Assembly (NCBI GenBank): GCA_023428755.1
Contig: JAEYWX010000031.1
Span: 28,368 to 92,367, forward strand
Length of the DNA stretch: 64,000 nt
From: Bacteroidota bacterium
Lineage (GTDB): Bacteria > Bacteroidota > Bacteroidia > Chitinophagales > Chitinophagaceae
Direction of reading: 5' to 3'
Shown here: piece by piece, positions 45,914-54,808 of the stretch
How positions within the stretch are numbered: position 1 is the stretch's first letter
Layout of the letters: each line of letters opens with the position of its first letter
Program-made: the position numbers and the translations under genes
The notes under the pieces: generated by a model
What the model was told of the DNA's origin: nothing
The model's database searches: none
What the model saw: the letters and a program-made list of their open reading frames with translations, nothing else

Positions 45914-46888
45914 TTAAAGTTCGTCCCAAAAGCCCATCTTACTGTAGCGCTCAATGCGTTGATTGATGCGCTCTTCAGGTGCAATTGCTTTTAGCTGTTG
46001 CAACAAAGGGATCAATTCATTTTTCAATAATTGAGCGGCTTCATCGTAATCCCAATGCGCCCCACCATCCGGTTCAGGTACAATGCCGTCTACAATACCG
46101 AATTTGTACATATAATCCGGCGTAAGCTTCAACTGCTCAGCCGCAATTTCTTTTTTATCCCAACTGCGCCACAAAATTGAACTGCAGCTTTCGGGAGATA
46201 TTACAGTGTACCAGGTATTCTCCATCATCAGCACCTTATCGCCTACTCCAATGCCCAATGCACCACCGCTGGCGCCCTCTCCAATTACCACACAAATTAC
46301 AGGCACTTTCAACCGGATCATTTCATAAATATTCCGTGCAATGGCTTCGCCTTGTCCTCTTTCTTCCGCTTCGAGGCCGGGAAACGCACCCGGAGTATCT
46401 ATTAATGTAATAACAGGTTTATTGAATTTTTCAGCCAGCTTCATCAAACGGAGGGCCTTGCGGTATCCTTCCGGATTGGCCATACCAAAATTCCGTTGCT
46501 GACGCATTTTGGTATTGATCCCTTTTTGCTGACCGATCATCATCACCGTTTCTCCATTCAATTGAGCAAAACCTCCTACCATGGCCTTATCGTCTTTCAC
46601 GCCACGATCACCATAGAGTTCAACAAAATTGTCGCACATTTTTGTGATGTACTTGAGTGTATATGGCCGGTCGGGATGACGGCTTAATTGTACTTTTTGC
46701 CAACTGGTCAAATGTTGGGTGATCTCTTTCCGTTTTGCAGCGATACCTTCCTCCAACTGTTGGATGGTAGCAGAATAATCCACTTTTGCATTCTTCTCTG
46801 CCCTATGACGGATATCTTTTAATTCATCCACCAATTCTTTAATGGGCTTCTCGATATCGATGAACTGACGGTTTTCAAGTGATGGCAT
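45914..46888 (-). CDS. accA: Acetyl-CoA carboxylase carboxyltransferase subunit alpha
   Basis: A 324-residue crotonase-fold subunit that, with AccD, transfers carboxylate from biotin to acetyl-CoA, the first step of fatty acid synthesis. Motifs: LSRHPDRPYTLKYI, ELYGDRGVKDDKAMVGG, IDTPGAFPGLEAEERGQGEA, GEGASGGALGIGVGD and SPESCSSILWRSWDK. The length is standard. It is the first gene of the accA-dapA-esterase operon; a near-consensus TAATTTTA box lies about 25 bases upstream on the minus strand. Confidence 0.95.
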   Translation of the reverse strand: MPSLENRQFIDIEKPIKELVDELKDIRHRAEKNAKVDYSATIQQLEEGIAAKRKEITQHLTSWQKVQLSRHPDRPYTLKYITKMCDNFVELYGDRGVKDDKAMVGGFAQLNGETVMMIGQQKGINTKMRQQRNFGMANPEGYRKALRLMKLAEKFNKPVITLIDTPGAFPGLEAEERGQGEAIARNIYEMIRLKVPVICVVIGEGASGGALGIGVGDKVLMMENTWYTVISPESCSSILWRSWDKKEIAAEQLKLTPDYMYKFGIVDGIVPEPDGGAHWDYDEAAQLLKNELIPLLQQLKAIAPEERINQRIERYSKMGFWDEL

Positions 46889-47040
46889 AGTTTCGATTCT
46901 TCTATTGAGCGGTAAAATTAAGTGATAGAGGTATTCATTTCACTAAATTCTGTTTTCGGCTTAGCGAATAAGTTATTTGACGTTTTTAGAAATGGTTCTC
47001 AAACCAAATTCATGAATGATAAGAAAGCCGCACTGCACTT

Positions 47041-49092
47041 CTACAACCGCCACAACACCTGCAGCTTTACCTCAGTTCTCCGGTTACCGGGGATGGCATC
47101 CAGACCAGAGCCTACTTCGCTGCGGTTTCTATAAATAAATTGTGCCCAGCGGGCCCAGAGAGCGATTTTTTTCGACAGGTCGTAGTTGAGATTTAGGTAG
47201 TAACGAAAGCCCTTATCAGAAAAAGGAGGGATGGAGAATCCGTACAGCACATCGTTCTCATACGCATAAATGCGGCTGTTAAAATCGTCGGTTTCAAAAT
47301 ATTGCAAGCGGATGTTGGCCGAAAATGGCTTGAGCATGGGTTTGTAAAACACATCAAAAAAGGTTAGAAAACCCCTGCTTTCCAGTGGTCCGCCCAAATC
47401 GTACCACATCGCATCGAACCGTTGGCGAAGGGTAACAGCAGGGCTTACTTTAAACTGCAGTTGCGTACGCCAGTTCTGTCTCGAAACCGGATCAACCAAT
47501 GCTGTGGTCAACCTTCCATCTTCGCCCGAATAATTCAAAGCCTTGCTCTCCTGCCGGAAACGGGTATAAATCTCAAGTTGCTTATTGGGCCGATGCGTTA
47601 ACTGGATCAAATAATCCTGTCCGTTAGAAGGAGCATCTACCCGAAACCGCAAATAGGGAAACCTGTAAAAATCCATGTACGCATCCAGCTTCCATTTGGC
47701 TGATGGCTTGATGGATGCGCCTGCAAATAACCCTTTTTCATTGGTTGGAAATGTACCTTCTGTAAACGCATTGCCAAAAATGGATTGATAGCCTTTCTGC
47801 ATGTTCCGGTACACAAACGAAAGATCAACTTTGGGATCAGCACTGATCAGCAAACCGCTCATCATGGCATAATTCGTTGTATTATGATTGGCAGCCTCGC
47901 CAAACCAATGCATGTTGCGCCAGGTATAACTCCAGTCGACACTAAAGTTGGTAAGCTTTGTGCCTCGGAATGCAAACCGATTGTATGGCTGATCGTCCCT
48001 GTTAAATGGTTTGTCGAATTGAAAATGCACGGCGTTAATACCGATGTGCAAATTGCCATCGTTGAAGCCAATATTGCCACCAAACGAATTCATTTGCACT
48101 GCATTTTTATCGCTTTGCTCGTTGGGTGTGCGATGCAATCCGGTTGTAATAAGCGAAGTGAAATAATTATCAGCACGCAACGTATCAACCGTTAAATTTC
48201 CACTCACCTTCCGGAATGATGCATAACCGGTAACCTGAAAACGCTTCTTTTCTAATGTAATACCTGCACCCCGGTTGAAAAAATATTCATTCGTTGAGTT
48301 GAATGGGCGAAGGATGGCTGCCTGTCGTTTTGTATTAATGATCTCCACACTTTTTTTAAACGCCAGCGATTGCCACTGGATCAATCCCTGTCCCATGTTT
48401 ACCGTAAAATCGCCAAGGGCCAGGTGTTTGATGATGCCTGCATTTCGTACAAACAAATGCGCTGAATAATAATCGAACCCGTTTCGCTGGGCGCCTTTGA
48501 ACCATTGTTCCCCGGGATCTTTTTCGGCTGTAAATCCATATTGCAGCAAATTCCTGTAAACATATTTGTAACGAAACAAAACACGCTCTCTTCCACCGGG
48601 ATAAAACGTAGTGGCTGCCGTATCTTTTTTACGACGGAAACCTTCCGACTCTTCCAACACATAGGTAAGTCTTGATAAAATGGAATGTTCTCCATCCTTA
48701 AACCGTTGACCAATATCCTGTGAAATTGAAACAGCTGGACCTGTGAATACGAAAGGTAAAATCCGTTGAATGAGTTCATTGTCCCAGGTGGGAATGGCCT
48801 GCAGTTCATAAATGCTCAACAACTTTCCAAACAGCCGGCGATAGTTTAAAAAATTGGCGATCTGCAAAGGAGAGATGAATGGAAATTCTTTCAACTCCGT
48901 TTCAGTGGCTGTGTTGAGGTTAAGTTTATTGCGTTGATAATGCCGCAGCGATTGAATGTAAGAATCATCTTCTGTTTCCGATTCATTTACTTCCGTAATG
49001 TTCTCGATCTGCTGTTCGGTTGTTTGCGTTTCCTGTGCAATGGAACTATTTATGCAACAACAGAAAAATAATATGGAACAAATGGTTCTCAC
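47041..49092 (-). CDS. Helix-hairpin-helix domain fused to an outer-membrane beta-barrel-like protein
   Basis: A 683-residue protein with signal peptide (1-19, ending SSIAQ). An N-terminal helix-hairpin-helix (HhH, ComEA-like) module begins at LNLNTATETELKEFPFIS (about 57-74) and is followed by a second hairpin (IYELQAIPTWDNELIQ). The remaining ~550 residues are amphipathic beta-strand sequence ending in an aromatic/Leu C-terminus (VKLQVLWRL), as in outer-membrane barrels. HhH modules usually bind DNA backbone, so a periplasm-facing nucleic-acid contact is possible (inference). It overlaps the upstream OMP gene by four bases (ATGA), so the pair is translationally coupled. No experimental function known to me. 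Confidence 0.72.
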   Translation of the reverse strand: MRTICSILFFCCCINSSIAQETQTTEQQIENITEVNESETEDDSYIQSLRHYQRNKLNLNTATETELKEFPFISPLQIANFLNYRRLFGKLLSIYELQAIPTWDNELIQRILPFVFTGPAVSISQDIGQRFKDGEHSILSRLTYVLEESEGFRRKKDTAATTFYPGGRERVLFRYKYVYRNLLQYGFTAEKDPGEQWFKGAQRNGFDYYSAHLFVRNAGIIKHLALGDFTVNMGQGLIQWQSLAFKKSVEIINTKRQAAILRPFNSTNEYFFNRGAGITLEKKRFQVTGYASFRKVSGNLTVDTLRADNYFTSLITTGLHRTPNEQSDKNAVQMNSFGGNIGFNDGNLHIGINAVHFQFDKPFNRDDQPYNRFAFRGTKLTNFSVDWSYTWRNMHWFGEAANHNTTNYAMMSGLLISADPKVDLSFVYRNMQKGYQSIFGNAFTEGTFPTNEKGLFAGASIKPSAKWKLDAYMDFYRFPYLRFRVDAPSNGQDYLIQLTHRPNKQLEIYTRFRQESKALNYSGEDGRLTTALVDPVSRQNWRTQLQFKVSPAVTLRQRFDAMWYDLGGPLESRGFLTFFDVFYKPMLKPFSANIRLQYFETDDFNSRIYAYENDVLYGFSIPPFSDKGFRYYLNLNYDLSKKIALWARWAQFIYRNRSEVGSGLDAIPGNRRTEVKLQVLWRL

Positions 49093-49919
49093 TCCACGCT
49101 ATTGTCTTTCTTTTTCAAATCGAATAACAACATTACTGCTGGTGAAACACCCAACTGTGGATGATAGACTGTAGCAACATCAATCCTGAATTGACCAAAC
49201 TTCAACCCCACACCCGCAAATGGTTGTTTACTTACTGTATTAATACCCGCCCGTAACAACAATTGCTTCACCAGTTCATATTGGAGTACCGCATTTACAC
49301 CCGCATTCTTATTTTCTTCTTTAATAATTTCTGCACTGATGAAAAAACGATCTGATACTTCGTATCCTAAACCACCCCGATACACAGAAGCAATTTTTTC
49401 ATTGGCTGATTTATTCAGCTCTCCTCCTACCGGGTTAAATACACTGAAGCCTGCATGCAGTTTTTCGCTGAGGTGAACTAAAATACCTGCTTCGAAATGA
49501 AACGCAGAAGCAGATGTGTACGCAGGTATGCGGAGATTGTAATAATTAAACTTCGCTCCAATATCTACCTTGCTCCCTAACGACCGTGCATAACCGACAC
49601 CGATCTGTGTTTCGTTGTAATTGGCATATCCAAAATAATCGGCCTGTAAACCAAAGGCGCCTGAATTGGTTTGAAAACCTGACACTGCGGTGTATTGACT
49701 AAAGGCATTCAATAAAAACCGCCGTTCGCTGTACACCCCGGCTCCTGCATGTTTTAAATTAGCCAACGCTGCAGGATTTACAATGAACGAAAAAGCATCG
49801 GCTGCATTTTTACTATAGGCCCCCAGGCCGGGGTAACTGCTGACCAGGGGTTGACGCACCGTTTGTGCACTCAGATCAATACAGACCAACCAAGTAAGAT
49901 GAAGTAGATGTTTTTTCAA
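49089..49919 (-). CDS. PorV/FadL-like outer-membrane protein
   Basis: A 276-residue protein with signal peptide (1-19, ending DLSAQ). The N-terminus carries YPGLGAYSKNAADAFSFIVNPAALANL, resembling the GxxxA(F)...NPA signature of PorV/PorQ/FadL-type barrels; the rest is beta-strand rich (DYFGYANYNETQIGVGYARS). The C-terminus is LLFDLKKKDNSVE. It is first in a two-gene operon with the HhH-barrel gene and may form one outer-membrane complex with it (inference). The exact subfamily is unclear. Confidence 0.7.
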   Translation of the reverse strand: MKKHLLHLTWLVCIDLSAQTVRQPLVSSYPGLGAYSKNAADAFSFIVNPAALANLKHAGAGVYSERRFLLNAFSQYTAVSGFQTNSGAFGLQADYFGYANYNETQIGVGYARSLGSKVDIGAKFNYYNLRIPAYTSASAFHFEAGILVHLSEKLHAGFSVFNPVGGELNKSANEKIASVYRGGLGYEVSDRFFISAEIIKEENKNAGVNAVLQYELVKQLLLRAGINTVSKQPFAGVGLKFGQFRIDVATVYHPQLGVSPAVMLLFDLKKKDNSVE

Positions 49920-50019
49920 GCAGATAATTTGTATCTGAAATTTAAACGATTTCAGATGTTTCTGAAAGTGAATCCTGTTTTATTTTTTGCATTCCTTCCA
50001 AATCAATCGTCTGCTACGT

Positions 50020-50027
50020 TATTTTTG
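50020..50027 (+). promoter_or_regulatory. -7 box directly before folD
   Basis: TATTTTTG ends four bases before ATG 50032, inside the longer open frame that starts at 49987. Confidence 0.55.
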
Positions 50028-50031
50028 CAGC

Positions 50032-50907
50032 ATGCAACTACTCGACGGAAAGCTGGCTGCCCAGGCCATTAAAGAAGATCTCAAATTAAAAACAGCCGCA
50101 TTACAGGAAAAAGGAAAACGGATGCCACACCTGGCAGCTATTTTAGTGGGTACCGATGGTGCCAGTGAAACCTACGTGGCATCAAAAGTAAAAACCTGTG
50201 CAGAGATCGGGTTTGAATCTACCCTCAAACGCTTTCCATCAACCATAACTGAAGATGAATTGCTTCGTGAAATTGAAGAACTCAATCAAACAGAAGAGAT
50301 CGATGGCATTTTGGTACAGCTGCCATTGCCGAAACACATCAGCGATGAGAAAGTGATCAACGCCATCAACCCAACAAAAGATGTAGATGGTTTTCATCCC
50401 GTAAGTGTGGGCAATATGGTAAGTGGTTCGCCAACATTTATCCCGGCAACACCGTATGGTATTTTGTTGTTGCTGGAACATTTCAATGTTGAGACCAAAG
50501 GAAAACATGCAGTGGTGATCGGCCGTAGTCATATTGTTGGTACACCCATGAGTATTTTGCTGAGCCGCAAAGCATACCCCGGCAATTGCACTGTTACCAT
50601 TTGCCACTCTGCTACGACCAACCTCAAAGAAATTTGTTTACAGGGCGATATTATTGTTGCTGCATTGGGTCAGGCAGAATTTTTAACCGCTGATATGGTA
50701 AAAGATGGTGCAGTCATCATCGATGTAGGTATTACAAGGGTGGCAGATGCTTCAAAAAAAAGCGGCTTCGCTTTAAAAGGTGATGTAAAGTTTGATGAGG
50801 TAGCTCCCAAAAGCAGCGCCATTACTCCCGTTCCCGGTGGTGTAGGACCGATGACCATTGCCGGTTTATTAATGAACACCTACAACGCTTACATGAAGAA
50901 GCAGTAA
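50032..50907 (+). CDS. folD: Bifunctional methylenetetrahydrofolate dehydrogenase/cyclohydrolase
   Basis: A 291-residue enzyme interconverting 5,10-methylene-THF, methenyl-THF and 10-formyl-THF. Motifs: LVGTDGASETYVASKVKTC with the catalytic Lys, GILVQLPLPKHI, PTKDVDGFHP, the Rossmann VIGRSHIVGTPMSILL, and the C-terminal VPGGVGPMTIAGLL. The start is ATG 50032 (MQLLDGKLAAQAIKEDL), the canonical N-terminus. The frame upstream to 49987 lies before the promoter box. It is followed after 22 bases by queE. Confidence 0.95.
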   Translation: MQLLDGKLAAQAIKEDLKLKTAALQEKGKRMPHLAAILVGTDGASETYVASKVKTCAEIGFESTLKRFPSTITEDELLREIEELNQTEEIDGILVQLPLPKHISDEKVINAINPTKDVDGFHPVSVGNMVSGSPTFIPATPYGILLLLEHFNVETKGKHAVVIGRSHIVGTPMSILLSRKAYPGNCTVTICHSATTNLKEICLQGDIIVAALGQAEFLTADMVKDGAVIIDVGITRVADASKKSGFALKGDVKFDEVAPKSSAITPVPGGVGPMTIAGLLMNTYNAYMKKQ

Positions 50908-50915
50908 GCCTTCGT

Positions 50916-50923
50916 TATCTTTG
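50916..50923 (+). promoter_or_regulatory. -7 box directly before queE
   Basis: TATCTTTG ends six bases before ATG 50930, so queE may have its own near-leaderless transcript although it follows folD closely. Confidence 0.5.
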
Positions 50924-50929
50924 CATTTC

Positions 50930-51583
50930 ATGAATGAAACAGTAATTGAAACAACACAACAGGTATTGCCTGTTATGGAATCGTTCTACACGTTACAAGG
51001 TGAAGGATTTCATCAGGGTCGTGCTGCCTATTTCATTCGCCTTGGCGGATGTGATGTGGGTTGTGTGTGGTGTGATGTGAAAGAGAGTTGGGATGCGGAG
51101 AAGCATCCGAAGTTTAATACCAGCGAAATTGTCAAAAAACTAAATTTAGAAACAGGCAATAAGCAACAGGCAGTAAGCAATAGACCAATCGTCGTTATCA
51201 CCGGTGGCGAACCGCTTATGCATGATTTAACGCAACTCACAAAGGCAATTCATGCAGCCGGATTTCAAACAAATATTGAAACATCAGGATCACATCCGTT
51301 AAGTGGCGAATGGGATTGGATCTGTTTATCACCCAAAAAATTCAAAGCGCCGTTGCCGGAAGTTGTACCACATGCCAACGAATTAAAAGTGGTGATCTTC
51401 AATAAATCTGATTTTAAATGGGCCGAAGAATATGCAGCACAGGTTTCGCCCAACTGTAAATTATACCTGCAACCAGAGTGGGACAAAGCTGCAGAAATGA
51501 CACCGCTCATAATCGATTATATCAAAGCAAATCCACAATGGGAATTAAGTTTGCAACTGCATAAATATATCAATGTTCCTTAG
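50930..51583 (+). CDS. queE: 7-carboxy-7-deazaguanine synthase
   Basis: A 217-residue radical SAM enzyme of the queuosine precursor pathway (CPH4 to CDG). Motifs: FYTLQGEGFHQGRAAYFIRL, the cluster-binding GCDVGCVWCDVKESW with three Cys, ITGGEPLMHD, NIETSGSHPL and LSPKKF. The start is ATG 50930 (MNETVIETTQQ). Residues about 74-85 (ETGNKQQAVSNR) are encoded by short-word repeat DNA at 51151-51182, placed in the variable stretch before PIVVITGGEP. The core motifs are intact, so the enzyme should be functional. Confidence 0.92.
   Translation: MNETVIETTQQVLPVMESFYTLQGEGFHQGRAAYFIRLGGCDVGCVWCDVKESWDAEKHPKFNTSEIVKKLNLETGNKQQAVSNRPIVVITGGEPLMHDLTQLTKAIHAAGFQTNIETSGSHPLSGEWDWICLSPKKFKAPLPEVVPHANELKVVIFNKSDFKWAEEYAAQVSPNCKLYLQPEWDKAAEMTPLIIDYIKANPQWELSLQLHKYINVP
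51151..51182. repeat. Short-word repeat within queE
   Basis: ACAGGCAATAAGCAACAGG followed by CAGTAAGCAATAG: four degenerate copies of a GGCAATAAGCA-like word, in frame within queE. Confidence 0.6.
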
Positions 51584-51594
51584 GCAGCCCGGAT

Positions 51595-51647
51595 AGACCC
51601 ATGAGGTTTGCAGCGCAGCAATCAAGCCCGGCAAACCTCATAGGTCT
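51595..51647. repeat. Long hairpin (inverted repeat) between queE and the OmpA-like gene
   Basis: AGACC-C-ATGAGGTTTGC (51595-51611) pairs with GCAAACCTCAT-A-GGTCT (51631-51647): 16 base pairs with one mismatch and a 19-base loop. There is no T-run. It looks like a REP-type palindromic element rather than a classical terminator. Confidence 0.7.
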
Positions 51648-51723
51648 GGAGCCTTCAATTTCAACGCCGCTTTAACATCCCCTGCATTGATTATTCGTAT
51701 CTTGAACCACAAATTCAATGTGC

Positions 51724-53628
51724 ATGAAAACGATATTCACCTTTTTTTTACTCTCTATCAGTTTTTTTTCCACCGCACAGTGGTACGATCCAACGAAAGT
51801 AAATACCAAACTTGGTTACAAATATGCTGAAGCGATCAACGAAGCACGCAGCAGAAATTATACAAGAGCCATTCAATTACTCGATGAATGTATTGCCACT
51901 GATGCAAAGTTTGTTGATGCCTGGCTGAGCAAAGCCGGTGTGTATTCGGAGCAAAAGAAATACAAACCTGCTGTTGAATTTTATAACCAGGGACGAAATC
52001 TTGATTCGGTTTATTTTTCTATGTACCTGCTTCCCTACTCCATTGCTTTGGCAGGCAATGGTGATTTTAATGATGCACTGAATGCTATCAACCGCTTTTT
52101 ACAAAAACCAAATCTCAACGAACGTATTATAAAATCGGCAGAGTACAGAAAACGCTGTTATGAATTTGCAGTAAAGCAGCAAGCCGATTTCCCACCAGGT
52201 GATTATGTGTTTACACCTGAAAATTTAGGCGACAGCATCAATTCCAAACTGCTGGAATATTTTCCATCGGTCACCATTGATGGTAATACGTTGGTGTTTA
52301 CCCGACGCATAGGACAGGAAGATTTTTTTGTAAGCGAAAAGAAAAACGGCGTATGGAGTGCTGCCGTTTCGCTTCCCGGAAATTTAAATACAGAAGAAAA
52401 CGAAGGCGCACAAACCATTTCGCAGGATGGACGTATGCTCATTTTCACCGGCTGCAATATGGAAGATGGACAAGGCAGTTGTGATCTGTATCTTTCCTAT
52501 CTCACAAAAAATGGATGGGGCGAACGGATCAACATGGGCCGCATCATCAATACAGAATACTGGGAAAGCCAGCCGAGTTTATCGCCTGATAAACGCACGT
52601 TGTATTTTGCTGCACGTGATCCATCGGGCTTTGGCGGCAGCGATTTATTTGTAAGTTATCTGCAACCAAATGGTCAATGGGGAACACCACGCAACATGGG
52701 ACCGGAGATCAACACCAGTGGTGATGAAAGTTGTCCGTTTATTCATGCCGATAATCAAACATTTTATTTTACCAGCAATGGTCATCCCGGTTATGGCGGC
52801 ACTGATCTGTATTACATGCGCAAGCAGGCGGATGGCAGCTGGGGCAAGCCGCAAAATTTAGGTTATCCTGTGAATACCATTGATGATGAAGGATCGCTCA
52901 TTATTGCCAGCGATGGAAAAACAGCATACTATGCAAGTGATGGTGCCGACAGCAGAGGTGGTTTGGATATTTACAGTTTTCAATTACCCACCCAGGTTCG
53001 TCCTTTCAAAACGTTATGGGTAAAAGGAAATGTGTTTGATGAAAAAACAAAACAAGGATTACCATCGGCGGTTGAACTCATCAATTTATCGACTGCACAA
53101 ACGATCAGTAAAGTACAGACCGATGAAGAAGGCAATTACTTAATTACTTTACCGGTTGGTAACGATTATGCGTTCAACGTAAACCGCAAAGGCTATTTAT
53201 TTTATTCTGAAAACTTTTTCCTGAAACAATCGAGTACGGATACAACGTACACCATTGATATACCGCTTACACCCATTGAGATCAATGCAAGCATTGTATT
53301 GAAAAATATTTTCTTTGATGTAAACAAAGCAGAACTGAAACAGGAATCGATGATTGAACTGGACCGTGTGATTCAATTACTCAAAGAAAACCCTGCTGTA
53401 AAAATTGAAATTGGCGGGCATACCGATAATGTGGGCAAGCCTGCCGACAATTTAGTATTGTCGAACAACCGGGCAAAAGCCGTGATCAATTACTTTTTGT
53501 ACAAAGGCATACCGGCCGACCGTATTTCTTCAAAAGGATTTGGTGAAACAAAACCTGTTGCCGATAACACTTCAGAAGAAGGACGGGCAAAGAACAGGCG
53601 TACCGAATTGCGGGTGGTAGCGAAATAA
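51724..53628 (+). CDS. OmpA-family protein with TPR, beta-propeller and regulatory-like domain (PorE-like architecture)
   Basis: A 634-residue protein. The signal peptide (1-18, MKTIFTFFLLSISFFSTAQ) has no lipobox Cys. TPR-like helices follow at about 30-130 (KYAEAINEARSRNYTRAIQ), then PD40/WD40-like propeller repeats at about 160-420 with the recurring F(A/T)(S/A)xxxPGxGGxDLY pattern. A carboxypeptidase-regulatory-like domain spans about 430-505, and an OmpA-C peptidoglycan-binding domain covers the C-terminal ~110 residues (KNIFFDVNKAEL, IGGHTDNVG, GEGRAKNRRTEL-type end). This order matches T9SS PorE, although many Bacteroidota paralogues share it. The start is ATG 51724; an in-frame ATG is also present two codons upstream. 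Confidence 0.85.
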   Translation: MKTIFTFFLLSISFFSTAQWYDPTKVNTKLGYKYAEAINEARSRNYTRAIQLLDECIATDAKFVDAWLSKAGVYSEQKKYKPAVEFYNQGRNLDSVYFSMYLLPYSIALAGNGDFNDALNAINRFLQKPNLNERIIKSAEYRKRCYEFAVKQQADFPPGDYVFTPENLGDSINSKLLEYFPSVTIDGNTLVFTRRIGQEDFFVSEKKNGVWSAAVSLPGNLNTEENEGAQTISQDGRMLIFTGCNMEDGQGSCDLYLSYLTKNGWGERINMGRIINTEYWESQPSLSPDKRTLYFAARDPSGFGGSDLFVSYLQPNGQWGTPRNMGPEINTSGDESCPFIHADNQTFYFTSNGHPGYGGTDLYYMRKQADGSWGKPQNLGYPVNTIDDEGSLIIASDGKTAYYASDGADSRGGLDIYSFQLPTQVRPFKTLWVKGNVFDEKTKQGLPSAVELINLSTAQTISKVQTDEEGNYLITLPVGNDYAFNVNRKGYLFYSENFFLKQSSTDTTYTIDIPLTPIEINASIVLKNIFFDVNKAELKQESMIELDRVIQLLKENPAVKIEIGGHTDNVGKPADNLVLSNNRAKAVINYFLYKGIPADRISSKGFGETKPVADNTSEEGRAKNRRTELRVVAK

Positions 53629-53652
53629 ATTTTGTGTTATCTTAGAAATAAG

Positions 53653-54753
53653 ATGAACACCGACCTTTTATATCAACTCGCCCTAACCCGGGTACCAAAC
53701 ATTGGCTATGTACAGGCAAAACTGCTGGCCGAAGAACTTGGTTCAGCAGAAGCCATTTTCAAAGCAAAAAAATCATCGCTTGAAAAGATTGAAGGCATTG
53801 GAGAAATAAGAGCCGGCAGCATCAAAAGGTTTGATGCTTTTGCTGAACAGGAAGAAGAAATCAAATTCATTGAGAAGTACAAGATCAAACCATTATTTCT
53901 TACGGATGAGGATTATCCCAAACGATTATTGCATTGTTATGATCCGCCAACGCTATTATTTTACAGAGGTACGGCTAACCTGAATGCCTCTAAGATCATT
54001 TCCATCATTGGCACCCGCAGCAATACAGATTATGGGAAAATGATCACTGAAAAAATTCTTACAGTACTTGCACCGCATCAACCATTGGTGGTTAGCGGAC
54101 TTGCGTATGGCATTGATGCCATTGCACACAAATATTCAGTAAAACAACAACTGCCAACCGTTGCAGTGCTGGCTCATGGGTTGGATAAAATTTATCCATC
54201 GCAACATACAGCACTTGCAAAAGAAATGATTGCAGAAGGCGGCGGCATCTTAACCGAATTCAGAAAAGAAACCAAACCCGACCGGCATAATTTTCCGGAA
54301 CGAAACAGAATCGTAGCAGGCATGTGCGACGCAACCATTGTAATAGAAACCGGAATGAAAGGAGGAAGTATGATCACCGCCAACCTTGCTTACAGTTATA
54401 ACCGGGATGTATTTGCTGTGCCGGGCAAAACAACCGACAGTAAAAGTGAAGGCTGCAATTATTTAATTCAAAGCAACAAGGCCGTACTTATCAGAAACGG
54501 AGAAGATATCATTGTACAGATGGGTTGGGAAGAAAAACAAAAGAAGAAAAATATTCAGCAACAACTCTTTGTTGATCTCGATGAAAATGAAAAAGTAATT
54601 ATCCGGTTACTGCAGCAAAAAGAAACCATGCATATTGATGAGTTGAACATTCACAGCAATATCAACAGCAGCCTGGTGGCAGCAGCAATTTTACAACTCG
54701 AATTAAAAAACGTGGTTGATTCATTACCCGGTAAACTCTATAAATTAAAATGA
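53653..54753 (+). CDS. dprA: DNA-processing protein DprA
   Basis: A 366-residue protein that protects incoming single-stranded DNA and loads RecA in natural transformation. Domains: N-terminal HhH/SAM-like region (LEKIEGIGEIRAGSIK), Rossmann DprA core with IGTRSNTDYGKMI, VVSGLAYGIDAIAH, FPERNRIVAGMCDATIVIE and GKTTDSKSEGCNYLI, and a C-terminal winged-helix domain (ENEKVIIRLLQQKETMHIDEL). The start is ATG 53653 (MNTDLLYQLALTRV); the frame upstream begins seven codons earlier without similarity. The stop codon lies in an inverted repeat. Confidence 0.94.
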   Translation: MNTDLLYQLALTRVPNIGYVQAKLLAEELGSAEAIFKAKKSSLEKIEGIGEIRAGSIKRFDAFAEQEEEIKFIEKYKIKPLFLTDEDYPKRLLHCYDPPTLLFYRGTANLNASKIISIIGTRSNTDYGKMITEKILTVLAPHQPLVVSGLAYGIDAIAHKYSVKQQLPTVAVLAHGLDKIYPSQHTALAKEMIAEGGGILTEFRKETKPDRHNFPERNRIVAGMCDATIVIETGMKGGSMITANLAYSYNRDVFAVPGKTTDSKSEGCNYLIQSNKAVLIRNGEDIIVQMGWEEKQKKKNIQQQLFVDLDENEKVIIRLLQQKETMHIDELNIHSNINSSLVAAAILQLELKNVVDSLPGKLYKLK

Positions 54754-54789
54754 TCGTTACCACGCAATCAACTGCGCAGTAACGATCAT
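54750..54789. terminator. Hairpin between dprA and the collagen-like lipoprotein gene
   Basis: ATGATCGTTAC (54750-54760) and GTAACGATCAT (54779-54789) are a perfect 11-base inverted repeat. On the minus strand it is followed by TTTTAATTTA, so it mainly serves the leftward lipoprotein gene. It includes the dprA stop codon. Confidence 0.65.
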
Positions 54790-54808
54790 CTACTAATTCT
54801 TAAAAAAA

